Origin: Rhodococcus sp. H36-A4
GTDB taxonomy: Bacteria; Actinomycetota; Actinomycetes; Mycobacteriales; Mycobacteriaceae
Direction of reading: 5' to 3'
Length of the DNA stretch: 64,000 nucleotides
NCBI RefSeq assembly: GCF_027158005.1
Contig: NZ_JAPVLQ010000005.1
Coordinates: 124,001-188,000, forward strand
The notes beneath the pieces are model-generated. The model made no database searches, was not told where the DNA came from, and worked only from the letters and a program-made list of their open reading frames with translations. Each line of letters begins with the position of its first letter. Position 1 is the stretch's first letter. Positions 16,369 to 25,042 of this stretch are shown here, one piece after another. The position numbers were made by a program, and so were the translations under genes.

Positions 16369-17904
16369 ATGTACCCCGCACTGCACGCCCGCACCCATCC
16401 CGACCGCGTCGCCGTCCGGATGAGCGATGGCCCCGGCGTCACCTACGCCGAGCTCGACGAGCGCTCGATCCGGCTGGCGCGTGAACTGCAGGGGCGGGGT
16501 CTGCAGGTGGGCGACGGCATCGCGATCCTCGCCGAGAACCACGTCCGGTTCTTCGAGAGCTATTGGGCTGCAGTGCGTTCCGGTCTCTACATTACTGCGA
16601 TCAACCGGCACAGCACCCCAGAAGAGGCCGCGTACATCATCGCGGACTCTGGTGCGAAGGTGCTGATCTGCTCGCACGGCCTGCAGGAGACCACCACCGG
16701 GCTGCTGCCGCTGCTCGACCCCGCCGTGCACCGCATGATGTTCGACGGCGTGATCGATGGCGTCGAATCCTACGAGGACCTGCTTGCGCGGCAGTCGGCG
16801 GAGCCTCTCGACGACGAGCCCCGCGGTCAGCTGATGCTCTACTCCTCCGGCACGACGGGCCGGCCCAAGGGCGTCAAGCGCGCGCTGACCGGCCTGCGGG
16901 TCGATGATCCGGCCGCACCCCGGAGCTCCGGCCTGGCCCGCAAGATCACCACGATCGACGAGGAGTCGGTGTACCTCGTGCCCGCGCCGCTCTATCACGC
17001 GGCGGCATTCAACTGGTCGATCGCGGTGCAGGAGATCGGCGGCACCGTCGTGGTGATGCCGAAATGGGATCCCGAGGAGTTCCTCGCGCAGATCGAGCGG
17101 CACCGCGTCACCCACACCCAGGTCGTCCCCACGATGATGGTGCGGTTGCTCAAGCTCGACCCGGAGATCCGCACTCGCCACGACCTGTCCTCGCTGCAGG
17201 GTCTACTGCACTCGGCCGCGCCGTGCCCTGTCGAGGTCAAGCGGGAGATGCTGGACTGGCTGGGCCCGATCGTCGACGAGTACTACACCGGCACCGAGGG
17301 TATCGGCGTCACGTTCATCGCGGCGCGGGACTGGGGGGATCGGCCGGGCACCGTCGGCCGGTCGGTGACGGGCGTGATCCACATCTGCGACGACGACGGT
17401 GCGGAAGTGGCCACGGGGGAGGTGGGGACCGTGTACTTCGCGCGGGACGACATACCCTTCAATTATCACAACGACGACGCGAAGACCGCAGGCGCGATGC
17501 ACCCGGACCGGCCGACGTGGTGGACGATCGGCGACATGGGCCGCGTCGACGCCGACGGCTACCTGTACCTGACCGACCGCAAGGCGTTCATGATCATCTC
17601 CGGCGGCGTCAACATCTACCCCGCCGAGATCGAGGGGCACATGATCATGCACCCGGCGGTCGCCGACGTCGCCGTATTCGGCTTGCCCGACGCCGACATG
17701 GGCGAGTATGTGCATGCCGTCGTGCAACCGGCGGAGGGCATTGTTCATGGCCCTGAGCTGGCGGCGGAACTCTTGGCGTTCGCGCGCGAGGGACTCTCGC
17801 GGTTCAAGGTGCCGCGGGTCCTCGACTTCCTGGACGAGCTGCCCCGGATGGAGTCCGGCAAACTCCGCAAGGACGTCCTGCGTGCCGACTACCTTCCCGT
17901 GTGA
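16369..17904 (+). CDS. AMP-binding acyl-CoA synthetase
   Basis: About 511 residues. The adenylation motif is YSSGTTGRPKG (from residue 158), followed by YHAAAFNWS, the DEYYTGTEG loop, the hinge GDMGRVDADGYLYLTDRKAF region and the C-terminal catalytic Lys in MESGKLRKD. The domain resembles FadD4-like synthetases. The start at 16369 is preferred over the upstream ATG at 16330, because CTGGAGGA lies five bases before it and the protein then begins MYPALHARTHPDRVAV, as in relatives. It presumably activates the carboxylic acid made or imported by this insert so that the hydratase can act on the CoA ester. Confidence 0.9.
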   Translation: MYPALHARTHPDRVAVRMSDGPGVTYAELDERSIRLARELQGRGLQVGDGIAILAENHVRFFESYWAAVRSGLYITAINRHSTPEEAAYIIADSGAKVLICSHGLQETTTGLLPLLDPAVHRMMFDGVIDGVESYEDLLARQSAEPLDDEPRGQLMLYSSGTTGRPKGVKRALTGLRVDDPAAPRSSGLARKITTIDEESVYLVPAPLYHAAAFNWSIAVQEIGGTVVVMPKWDPEEFLAQIERHRVTHTQVVPTMMVRLLKLDPEIRTRHDLSSLQGLLHSAAPCPVEVKREMLDWLGPIVDEYYTGTEGIGVTFIAARDWGDRPGTVGRSVTGVIHICDDDGAEVATGEVGTVYFARDDIPFNYHNDDAKTAGAMHPDRPTWWTIGDMGRVDADGYLYLTDRKAFMIISGGVNIYPAEIEGHMIMHPAVADVAVFGLPDADMGEYVHAVVQPAEGIVHGPELAAELLAFAREGLSRFKVPRVLDFLDELPRMESGKLRKDVLRADYLPV

Positions 17905-18105
17905 GCTGAGAGGCCGACCGTAGCGGTGCCGGGGGATGAAGTTTTCTTTGTCCTCCTGGCACTCGTTGAGTGTGAAACCCGAAAGTTGACCAGCTCCGAC
18001 ATGATTCGATTCACCTCGACGGCGGCGACCTGCGAGCGGAGTTCGCCGGCCGCCGCGGCTTCGCCGTTGGGCGTTGCTTGTCGATGAAAACTCTGGACGC
18101 TGCGG
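17905..18105. other. 200-bp noncoding right flank of the catabolic insert
   Basis: No convincing gene, repeat or terminator is seen between the synthetase stop and the acetyltransferase. Short frames on both strands have no recognisable motif. This is where backbone gene order resumes, so the insertion junction probably lies here. Confidence 0.5.
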
Positions 18106-18459
18106 TCAGTCGTTCTCCGCCCCCACGATCTCGAGTGCAGCAGACGTCACCGGGTCGAGGGCGTCGTCGAAGTCGTGGTGCTTCTCGACGTAAGCGGCGA
18201 CGTACGAGCACACCGGGACGATGCGCTTTCCGTCGGCTTGCGTGCGGCTCAATGCAGCCGATACCAATTTTGCGGCGAGGCCTTGTCCAGAATGCTGATC
18301 GTCTATTTCGGTGTGATGGAAAATCCGCTGGTTGTCGGCGTCGATGTAGGCCGCGAACCCGGCGCGCTGCCCGTCTACATGGATTTCGTAACGGTGGTGA
18401 TCGGGAGCATCGACTATTGTCGGCTCGTGGCCGTCGTTATCTTGGTCTCCATTGGTCAT
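18106..18459 (-). CDS. GNAT-family N-acetyltransferase (YidJ/GTNAT-like)
   Basis: A 117-residue small acetyltransferase. It has the shortened GNAT fold of the YidJ-like (DUF4442/N-acetyltransferase_2) type: YEIHVDGQRAGFAAY, IFHHTEIDDQHSGQGLAAKL carrying the acetyl-CoA pyrophosphate loop (QxxGxG/A), then RIVPVCSYVAAYVEKHHDF. Members acetylate small amines or protein N termini; the physiological substrate is generally unknown. It is divergent from the pirin gene with about 75 bases between them. Confidence 0.88.
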   Translation of the reverse strand: MTNGDQDNDGHEPTIVDAPDHHRYEIHVDGQRAGFAAYIDADNQRIFHHTEIDDQHSGQGLAAKLVSAALSRTQADGKRIVPVCSYVAAYVEKHHDFDDALDPVTSAALEIVGAEND

Positions 18460-18534
18460 GATTCCACTATGCCCCAGGACGCCGGGCTGTCGTGCGTATC
18501 GGCATCCTGGATGCTATCGAGATGAGGGTCGGTT

Positions 18535-19506
18535 GTGAGTAACCTCGAAGCCTCGCCGCAGGAATTGTCGTGTGATTCGCGTCCTGATCGCGTGGTGCAC
18601 GTTCTCGAGGCTCGGGAAGTCCCGTTGGGTGGTCCTCGCGCAATGACCGTCCGGCGCACTCTGCCGCAGCGCGCTCGATCATTGATCGGGGCATGGTGTT
18701 TCGTCGACCACTACGGGCCCGACGACGTCGCTGCCGGTGTTGGCATGCGGGTTCCGGGTCACCCGCATACCGGGTTGCAGACCGTGTCGTGGCTTTTCAA
18801 CGGTGAAATCGAGCACCGTGACACCAACGGAACCCACGCGGTGGTTCGTCCCGGTGAATTGAATGTGATGACTGCGGGCACGGGAATTGCCCACTCGGAA
18901 TTTTCGACACCGGACACTTCCGTCCTGCACGGTGTGCAGTTGTGGATCGCATTGCCGGCCGAGCACCGGTTCACAGATCCGGCGTTTCACCACTACGTTC
19001 CGCCGACGGTCGTGCACGACGGGGTGCGTGCAGCGGTCTTTCTGGGATCGTTGTTCGGCCAGACGTCGCCCGTCGAGATGTTCAGTCCCTTGGTGGGAGC
19101 CGAGATAATCGTGCCGGCGGGGAGTACTGCGCGTCTCGATGTCGATATCACGTTCGAACATGGCGTCCTCGTCGACACGGGTGCTGTCACCGTGTCCGGC
19201 GTAGCAGCCACCCCAGGGCAATTGATCTATCACGAGCCCGGGGTCGAGACGATTACCGTGCACGCATCCACGGATGTCGAGGCGCGAGTTCTGATCCTCG
19301 GCGGCGAACCGCTGAACGAACGAATCATCATGTGGTGGAACCTCATCGGCCGCAGCCACGAGGAGATAGTCCAGTTCCGCACGGAGTGGGAGCAGGCACG
19401 TCGGGACAATGCTCCCGCAACGCACTACGGTGCATTTCCAGCGGAATGGGAAAGCACATTGCCTGCACCGGAATTGCCGAACACCCGGTTGCAACCGCGC
19501 GAATGA
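18535..19506 (+). CDS. pirin family protein
   Basis: A 323-residue bicupin of the pirin family. The N-terminal cupin carries HPHTGLQTVSWL and the metal-binding HSEFS region (GTGIAHSE); the second cupin is in the C-terminal half, ending with NLIGRSHEEIVQFR. Bacterial pirins bind Fe or another metal, and some act as quercetinases or modulate central carbon enzymes; the role here is unknown. A GTG at 18535 starts the frame (MSNLEASPQE). An inverted repeat follows the stop by 14 bases. It is flanked by the divergent GNAT gene and by gpmA. Confidence 0.92.
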   Translation: MSNLEASPQELSCDSRPDRVVHVLEAREVPLGGPRAMTVRRTLPQRARSLIGAWCFVDHYGPDDVAAGVGMRVPGHPHTGLQTVSWLFNGEIEHRDTNGTHAVVRPGELNVMTAGTGIAHSEFSTPDTSVLHGVQLWIALPAEHRFTDPAFHHYVPPTVVHDGVRAAVFLGSLFGQTSPVEMFSPLVGAEIIVPAGSTARLDVDITFEHGVLVDTGAVTVSGVAATPGQLIYHEPGVETITVHASTDVEARVLILGGEPLNERIIMWWNLIGRSHEEIVQFRTEWEQARRDNAPATHYGAFPAEWESTLPAPELPNTRLQPRE

Positions 19507-19519
19507 GATGCACTCGGGA

Positions 19520-19601
19520 GACCGAACACCGTTTTTGTAAACCGCACACACGTGCTCGGACCTGAACTTGGCGCGCAGGTTAGCAAAAACGGTGTTCGGT
19601 C
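19520..19601. repeat. 18-bp perfect inverted repeat with 46-bp spacer
   Basis: GACCGAACACCGTTTTTG (19520-19537) is repeated as its exact reverse complement at 19584-19601. The arms end in a T-run and start with an A-run. This would form a strong hairpin and could terminate transcription after the pirin gene, but the 46-base spacer is long for a terminator. A small dispersed repeat or MITE-like relic is the alternative. Confidence 0.85.
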
Positions 19602-19643
19602 CACGTCCGCCGACTGTTGCGCGGTTCATGAGAAACTGACCCC

Positions 19644-20399
19644 ATGAGTATCGGAACCTTGATTTTGCTTCGCCACGGCGAGAGCGAATGGAATTTCTCC
19701 AACCAGTTCACCGGGTGGGTCGACGTCCGCTTGACGGACAAGGGAGAGGCCGAAGGCAAGCGTGCCGGCGAGCTCCTTGTCGACGCAGACCTGCTGCCCG
19801 ATGTGCTGTACACCTCCCTTCTGCGCCGAGCGATCAGCACGGCGAACCTCGCGCTCGACGCGGCGGACCGGCATTGGATCCCCGTCGTTCGTGACTGGCG
19901 CCTCAACGAGCGTCACTACGGTGCGCTGCAGGGATTGGACAAAGCGGAGACCAAGGACAAGTACGGCGACGAGCAGTTCATGCTGTGGCGTCGTAGCTAC
20001 GACACGCCGCCGCCGGCCATCGAAGCAGGCAGCAAATACAGCCAGGACGCGGACCCGCGCTACGCAGATCTGCCGACCGTGCCGCTGACCGAATGCCTGA
20101 AGGACGTCGTCGACCGGCTCATCCCGTACTTCGAGGACACGATCGTCGCCGAGCTGAAAGCAGGCAAGAACGTTCTGGTCGCGGCGCACGGCAACTCGCT
20201 GCGGGCGCTGGTGAAGTATCTCGACGAGATTTCCGACGCCGATATCGCGGCATTGAACATTCCCACCGGGATCCCGCTGCGCTACGACTTCGAAGCCGGC
20301 GAGGGCAAGCTGGTACCGAGCAACCCGGGCGGAACATACCTGGACCCCGAAGCAGCGGCAGCGGGAGCGGCAGCCGTCGCCAATCAGGGCGGAAAATAG
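19644..20399 (+). CDS. gpmA: 2,3-bisphosphoglycerate-dependent phosphoglycerate mutase
   Basis: A 251-residue dPGM of glycolysis and gluconeogenesis, interconverting 3- and 2-phosphoglycerate through a phosphohistidine. The phospho-acceptor motif LRHGESEWN (His11) is followed by [13 protein letters not shown], the [11 protein letters not shown] region and [13 protein letters not shown] with the catalytic Glu. The second histidine is in [15 protein letters not shown]. It lies before senX3-regX3 exactly as in mycobacteria (Rv0489), so this is conserved backbone. Length is normal for the family. Confidence 0.97.
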   Translation: MSIGTLILLRHGESEWNFSNQFTGWVDVRLTDKGEAEGKRAGELLVDADLLPDVLYTSLLRRAISTANLALDAADRHWIPVVRDWRLNERHYGALQGLDKAETKDKYGDEQFMLWRRSYDTPPPAIEAGSKYSQDADPRYADLPTVPLTECLKDVVDRLIPYFEDTIVAELKAGKNVLVAAHGNSLRALVKYLDEISDADIAALNIPTGIPLRYDFEAGEGKLVPSNPGGTYLDPEAAAAGAAAVANQGGK

Positions 20400-20549
20400 G
20401 GCCTTCGGCGGTTCGGCGCCTTTCTTCGGTGGCCGATACCCCGAACTCCAGATGAACGGTCGAAGAACACTGTCGGCGAGGCCGGTTGCCACCAGGGGAA
20501 TGCCTGCGCCCTGCGCATACGAGCTCCGCATCGAACGTACGATTCCGGT

Positions 20550-21725
20550 GTGAGTGTTGCATCGGCTGTGCTGCTGGCTATCGCAGCGGCCTTCGTTGGG
20601 TACCTCGTCGGCGGTGTTCTGATCCCGTACCTCGCGACTCGGCATTCGGCGCGGAAACGCGCGGCATCGGGATTGACGATGCCGCAGGTGCTGGACCTGA
20701 TCATTCTCGCTTCGGAGAGCGGCATCGCCGTCGTCGACAGGTTCCACGACGTCGTCCTGTCGAATCCGAGGGCAGAGGAACTCGGTCTGGTGCGCAATCG
20801 ACTCATCGACGGTCGCGCATGGGAAGCTGCACAAAAGGTTCTCGGTGACGGGAATCCCGTCGAGGTCGACATCAGTTCGAAGGAAGCTAGGACGACGACG
20901 AGCCGGGACCGGATGGCGGTGCGGTGTGTGGCTCGGCTACTGAGCAAAGAGGACCAACGTTTCGTTGTCCTGTTCGCCGACGACGACTCCGAGCAGGCCA
21001 GGATGGAAGCAACGCGTCGGGACTTCGTCGCCAACGTCAGTCACGAATTGAAGACACCCGTCGGTGCGATGAGCCTGCTGGCCGAAGCACTACTCGAATC
21101 CGCGGACGACCCCGACTCGGTCCGCCATTTCGGCGGCAAGGTCGTCGCCGAATCCAAGAGGTTGGGCAACATGGTGAGCGAGCTGATCGCACTCTCGCGC
21201 CTGCAGGGGGCCGAGAGGCTCCCCGACCTCGACGTCGTGGATGTCGATACCGTCGTCAACGAAGCCCTCGATCGGTCGAAGCTCGCGTCGGAGAACGCCG
21301 GAATCGGCGTCACCACGGACCACCCGAGCGGCCTCGAAGTGCTGGGGGACCAGGCGCTACTCGTGACGGCCCTCGCCAACCTGATTCAGAACGCGATCGC
21401 ATACTCGCCCGATGGTTCACCGGTTTCGGTGAGTCGAGGTCTTCGTGGCTCGAATGTTGCGTTCGCGGTTACGGATCGGGGAATCGGCATCGCCAAGGAA
21501 GACCAGGAGCGGGTCTTCGAGCGATTCTTCCGCGTCGACAAAGCGCGTTCGAGAGCCACCGGCGGCACCGGCCTCGGTCTGGCGATCGCCAAACACGTCG
21601 CAGCCAACCACAACGGCAGTCTTTCGTTGTGGAGCAAGCTCGGCACCGGATCCACCTTCACCCTGCAGATCCCGGCGTACTTCGAAGAAGACGACCCTGC
21701 GTCGACAGAAAGAGAGACACAGTGA
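20550..21725 (+). CDS. senX3: SenX3-like phosphate-sensing histidine kinase
   Basis: A 391-residue membrane sensor kinase. One N-terminal hydrophobic segment (about residues 4-28) is followed by a PAS-like domain, the HisKA box [11 protein letters not shown] (His165) and the HATPase_c motifs N ([13 protein letters not shown]), G1 ([10 protein letters not shown]) and G2 (GGTGLGLAI). It phosphorylates RegX3 in response to phosphate limitation, by analogy with mycobacterial SenX3. Order gpmA-senX3-regX3 is conserved. The stop codon overlaps the regX3 GTG start (GTGA), so the two are translationally coupled. Confidence 0.95.
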   Translation: MSVASAVLLAIAAAFVGYLVGGVLIPYLATRHSARKRAASGLTMPQVLDLIILASESGIAVVDRFHDVVLSNPRAEELGLVRNRLIDGRAWEAAQKVLGDGNPVEVDISSKEARTTTSRDRMAVRCVARLLSKEDQRFVVLFADDDSEQARMEATRRDFVANVSHELKTPVGAMSLLAEALLESADDPDSVRHFGGKVVAESKRLGNMVSELIALSRLQGAERLPDLDVVDVDTVVNEALDRSKLASENAGIGVTTDHPSGLEVLGDQALLVTALANLIQNAIAYSPDGSPVSVSRGLRGSNVAFAVTDRGIGIAKEDQERVFERFFRVDKARSRATGGTGLGLAIAKHVAANHNGSLSLWSKLGTGSTFTLQIPAYFEEDDPASTERETQ

Positions 21726-22411
21726 CCAACGTGCTTATCGTCGAGGACGAGGAATCGTTGGCCGAACCTTTGGCCTTCATCCTCCGGAAGGAGGGTTTCG
21801 AGGTCACCGTCGCCGTAGACGGCCCTTCGGCGCTCGCAGAATTCGATCGGGCAGGCGCGGACATCGTGCTCCTCGATCTGATGCTTCCCGGCATGAGCGG
21901 AACGGACGTCTGCAAGCAACTGCGTTCGCGCTCAGGTGTTCCCGTCATCATGGTGACGGCGCGTGACAGTGAGATCGACAAGGTGGTCGGGCTCGAACTC
22001 GGCGCGGACGACTACGTCACCAAGCCTTACTCCGCCAGAGAGTTGATCGCACGTATCCGCGCGGTTTTGCGTCGGGGCAACGATGCCGAGCTCGACGGCA
22101 TCGTCGACACCGGTGTGCTCGAGGCCGGGCCGGTCCGCATGGACGTCGAACGACACGTCGTGCTGGTGAACACCGAGCAGATCACGTTGCCGCTCAAGGA
22201 ATTCGACTTGCTCGAATATTTGCTGCGCAACTCCGGACGGGTACTCACCCGCGGTCAGTTGATCGATCGGGTGTGGGGTGCGGACTATGTCGGCGACACC
22301 AAAACCCTCGATGTGCACGTGAAACGGCTGCGATCGAAGATCGAGCAGGATCCGGCCAAACCCGAACGTCTCGTCACCGTACGCGGGTTGGGCTACAAGC
22401 TCGAGGGGTAG
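21722..22411 (+). CDS. regX3: RegX3-like response regulator (OmpR/PhoB family)
   Basis: A 229-residue response regulator. The receiver domain has the acidic pair in VEDEE (Asp9), the phospho-acceptor Asp52 in LLDLMLPG, Thr in MVTARD and Lys in YVTKPYS. The C-terminal winged helix is of the OmpR type ([18 protein letters not shown], then [16 protein letters not shown] [15 protein letters not shown]). It starts at GTG 21722 inside the senX3 stop. By homology it controls the Pho regulon. A hairpin follows the stop. Confidence 0.95.
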   Translation: MTNVLIVEDEESLAEPLAFILRKEGFEVTVAVDGPSALAEFDRAGADIVLLDLMLPGMSGTDVCKQLRSRSGVPVIMVTARDSEIDKVVGLELGADDYVTKPYSARELIARIRAVLRRGNDAELDGIVDTGVLEAGPVRMDVERHVVLVNTEQITLPLKEFDLLEYLLRNSGRVLTRGQLIDRVWGADYVGDTKTLDVHVKRLRSKIEQDPAKPERLVTVRGLGYKLEG

Positions 22412-22428
22412 GCGACCACATCGCAGGG

Positions 22429-22463
22429 GAGTGGAAGTGCTTGTCCACGAAGCATTTCCACTC
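22429..22463. terminator. bidirectional hairpin between convergent regX3 and the Cys-rich protein gene
   Basis: GAGTGGAAGTGCTT (22429-22442) pairs with AAGCATTTCCACTC (22450-22463) at 13 of 14 positions (one G-T wobble) around a seven-base loop. It lies between converging genes and can serve both strands, although no clear T-tract follows. Confidence 0.65.
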
Positions 22464-22471
22464 GCCTGAAA

Positions 22472-23305
22472 CTATTTGGTCCGCTGCGCCTCGCGGGTTG
22501 CCGGGTGGACCGCTATGAGGCCCAATCCGCGACGGCGTTTGCACAGCGACGCCAACTCGTCGTACGCGGGCTTTCCGAGCATCTCGGTCAGTTCGGGCTT
22601 GTACGACTCGAAAACCTGCTTCTCTCCGACGTGCGCGTCGGGAGAGCCGGAGCAGTACCAGGAAAGGTCGTGACCGCCCTCGCCCCATCCGCGACGGTCG
22701 TATTCGCCGATGGTCGTCTTGAGGATCTCGGTGCCGTCGGGCCGGGTGATCCAATCCTGCGTGCGGCGGATAGGCAGTTGCCAGCACACGTCGGGTTTGA
22801 CCTCGAGCGGCTCGATGCCTTTGCGTAGGGCCATCGAGTGCAGCGCGCAGCCGATGCCGCCGGCGAATCCGGGGCGGTTCTGGAAAATGCACGCACCCTT
22901 GTACCGACGTGTGCGCAGCGATTGCTCGTCGTCGAGGTCGTCGAGTTCGACGTACCCCTTCTTTCCGAGCCCCTTGTCCATCAGTTGCCAGTCTTCCGGC
23001 GTGAGTAGCTTCACTGACTCGTCGAGCTTGCGCTTGTCGTCGTCGTCGGACAGGAAGGCTCCATGTGAGCAACAACCGTCGTCCGGGCGACCGGCAACCG
23101 TGCCCTGGCAGGCCGGAGTGCCGAATACACACGTCCAATTGGACAGAAGCCATGTCAGATCGGCCGCAATGATGTGCTCGGCGTTGTCGGGATCGGGAAA
23201 TTCCACCCATTCGCGAGGGAAATCCAGATCCACTTCTGCAGCAAAAGTCTGCTGCCTACTACCTGGTGTCACAAGAGAGGACGGTAGACCCAGTACCGTG
23301 GTCAT
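22472..23305 (-). CDS. conserved actinobacterial Cys-rich protein (Rv0495c-like)
   Basis: A 277-residue conserved hypothetical protein. Cysteines occur in [31 protein letters not shown] and GIGCALH, which together look like a metal or Fe-S ligand set, as in YkgJ-like cysteine-cluster proteins. A late CWQLPIRR and [10 protein letters not shown] add two more. There is no signal peptide or membrane segment. It is divergent from the ppx-like remnant, matching the Rv0495c-Rv0496 arrangement of mycobacteria. The function is unknown. The two start codons lie back to back at 23305/23306, so any promoters overlap the coding sequences. Confidence 0.88.
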   Translation of the reverse strand: MTTVLGLPSSLVTPGSRQQTFAAEVDLDFPREWVEFPDPDNAEHIIAADLTWLLSNWTCVFGTPACQGTVAGRPDDGCCSHGAFLSDDDDKRKLDESVKLLTPEDWQLMDKGLGKKGYVELDDLDDEQSLRTRRYKGACIFQNRPGFAGGIGCALHSMALRKGIEPLEVKPDVCWQLPIRRTQDWITRPDGTEILKTTIGEYDRRGWGEGGHDLSWYCSGSPDAHVGEKQVFESYKPELTEMLGKPAYDELASLCKRRRGLGLIAVHPATREAQRTK

Positions 23306-23728
23306 GTGCGATTAGGGGTGCTCGACGTCGGAAGCAACACCACACATCCATCGGTGATGGATGTGTTTGTTCGTGGCCGCCTCGACTCCGAACTTCCCGC
23401 GAACGAACGCTTCGCCGCTTCACAGGGTGGGTCCGAATCGGAACTGCCGGTGAATTTACCTGCTGTTGGCGAGCCGGACCGTACGGTGGGAACGTCGAGG
23501 ACGTTTCGATCGTTGGTCCGAAGGCCGGGCGCGCACCGTGCAGGATGGGATCGCGTCGGTGTCGATCGGTCACCACAGTCGGTGTCAGAAGCTTTGGTAG
23601 CGGAGGCGAGCATGCGAGCACTGTCGATCGACACGATCGAAATCCGTCCGAGGGCGCTGAGGGAAGGTTTGATTGTGCGGAAGCTGGACACCGAAACGAC
23701 AGGCGATCCGGTAGTGAGTTCGACATGA
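23306..23728 (+). pseudogene. internally deleted exopolyphosphatase/GppA-like gene
   Basis: The GTG at 23306 begins [12 protein letters not shown], the exact start of Ppx/GppA phosphatases, but similarity breaks at once. It returns only near the end: SEALVAEASMRALSIDTIEI and PRALREGLIVRKLDTE match the family C terminus. The product is 140 residues, whereas the family is about 300 or more, and the intervening 80 or so residues have no Ppx features. The ASKHA ATPase core and catalytic residues are gone. The outer ends stay in one frame, so a short protein could still be made. The stop overlaps the next ATG (ATGA), so it may be retained for coupling. Confidence 0.78.
23342..23366. repeat. 11-bp perfect inverted repeat at the ppx break point
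   Basis: ACACATCCATC-GGT-GATGGATGTGT is a perfect hairpin (three-base loop) exactly where similarity to Ppx ends, after codon 12. It may be the end of an inserted element or a scar of the rearrangement that replaced the middle of the gene. Confidence 0.85.
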
Positions 23729-25041
23729 CGAGCAACAACGCCGACCCGGAGGACACCGGGCAGATCTCCGTTGCCGAGTTACTCGCGCGCAACGGTCAGA
23801 AGTCGAACCTCAATTCGGGCGGACGCCGCCGTCGAGGCGTCAAGGGTGGCATCTCCGTCGCCGAGCTGACCGGGGAAATACCCGTCGTGCGCGACGAGCC
23901 TGTGTCCGCCGAAGCGCCGGTCGTCGAACCGGCGCGTGCCGCGCCTGCGCCGTCGCCTCAGCCGTCGTCCAAGCCCCAGTTTCAGCAATCGACTCGTAGA
24001 CAGCAGGAGCCGGAGTTGTTGTCGGGATCGACGACAGCGGCAGCCGACCTGCTGAATCAGGCACACGACGAAAACGAACGTCGGCCTTATGGGTCGGCAG
24101 CGACGCAGCGCCCGGTGCCGGTCCGTTCGCGTCAGGACACAGTCGCCCGTCATGACACAGTTTCGCGTCAAGACACAGTTTCGCGTCAGGACACAGTTTC
24201 GCGTCAGGACACAGTTTCGCGTCAAGACACAGCGGGAAAGGCGAGCCAGGAAGCGAAACCGGTCGAGCGCAGTTCCCGCGCGTCCGGCTTCGTCCAACGC
24301 AGCCGGTTCTCACGCACCGAAGCAGATGCTGTGCCGAAGGCAGATGTGGTCGACAAGCCTTCACAGGCGCGGCCGCGTGCGGCCGATCAACCCAGTACTG
24401 CCGCGATGCCCGCCCAGTCGCGACCGCAAACCTCCGACCCGGTCCGGCCCAGGACGCCACTCAATTCGGCAGCGGTAGCTGAAAAGAAGACAGCTGCTGC
24501 CGAAAATGAGACAGCGAAAGCCGAAAAGAAGAGTCCGGCGTCGCCTATTGCAGCACCGACACCGGATACGAAGCCGAAGCTCGAGAAAACGTTCGAGCGC
24601 CGTGCAGCATCGAAGCCCGACGACGCTGTGACCGAGGTGACCGATGCCGTCAAGGTCGGACCGGTCGACAAGAAGGTCGAGACGGTCGACAAGAAGGATG
24701 AGAAAGACAAGTTGGTCGCCGAGGATGATCTCGCGACGGAGGCCGCGGACGTCTCGAAGGAACGATCAGACAAGAAGAACGCTGCCAAGCAATGGCTCGC
24801 ACTCGCAGGCCAGGGCGTTGTCGCAATCGTGGTGGGCGCACTGTTGTTCAAGGGCTTCGAGAAGCTCTGGGACATGCTGCCGTGGGTTGCCCTGGTGTTG
24901 GCAGTCATCGTCATCGTCGGGTTGGTGGCCGTGGTGCGAATTCTGCGTCGAACGGATGATTTGCTCAGCATGGTGATAGCCATTGCGGTCGGGGTGTTCG
25001 TGACGCTGGGACCGCTGGCCTTCCAATTGAGTACGGGCTGA
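23725..25041 (+). CDS. membrane protein with long disordered N-terminal region (Rv0497-like)
   Basis: About 438 residues. The ATG at 23725 (MTSNNADPEDTGQISVAELL) is chosen because it overlaps the preceding stop and gives the conserved start; longer frames run through the ppx remnant. Residues 1-350 are hydrophilic, with ISVAELLARNG and ISVAELTGEIPV repeated near the N terminus, a DTVSRQ tandem repeat in the middle, and then Lys/Glu-rich sequence. Three hydrophobic segments occupy the C-terminal 80 residues (QGVVAIVVGALLF, then WVALVLAVIVIVGLVAVV, then MVIAIAVGVFVTLG). Gene order matches mycobacterial Rv0497. The function is unknown; the topology suggests a cytoplasmic N-terminal tail. Confidence 0.88.
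   Translation: MTSNNADPEDTGQISVAELLARNGQKSNLNSGGRRRRGVKGGISVAELTGEIPVVRDEPVSAEAPVVEPARAAPAPSPQPSSKPQFQQSTRRQQEPELLSGSTTAAADLLNQAHDENERRPYGSAATQRPVPVRSRQDTVARHDTVSRQDTVSRQDTVSRQDTVSRQDTAGKASQEAKPVERSSRASGFVQRSRFSRTEADAVPKADVVDKPSQARPRAADQPSTAAMPAQSRPQTSDPVRPRTPLNSAAVAEKKTAAAENETAKAEKKSPASPIAAPTPDTKPKLEKTFERRAASKPDDAVTEVTDAVKVGPVDKKVETVDKKDEKDKLVAEDDLATEAADVSKERSDKKNAAKQWLALAGQGVVAIVVGALLFKGFEKLWDMLPWVALVLAVIVIVGLVAVVRILRRTDDLLSMVIAIAVGVFVTLGPLAFQLSTG
24134..24232 (+). repeat. 18-bp coding tandem repeat (DTVSRQ)
   Basis: The unit GACACAGTTTCGCGTCAA/G is repeated about five times, with a diverged first copy (GACACAGTCGCCCGTCAT). It encodes DTVSRQ repeats in the disordered region of the membrane protein. 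The copies are nearly identical at DNA level, so copy number probably varies between strains. Confidence 0.9.
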
Positions 25042-25042
25042 G

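Noticed and set aside
23266..23724. N-terminal extension of the Rv0497-like protein to 23266
   Set aside because: The extension covers the ppx remnant in another frame and is not protein-like; the ATG at 23725 gives the conserved start.
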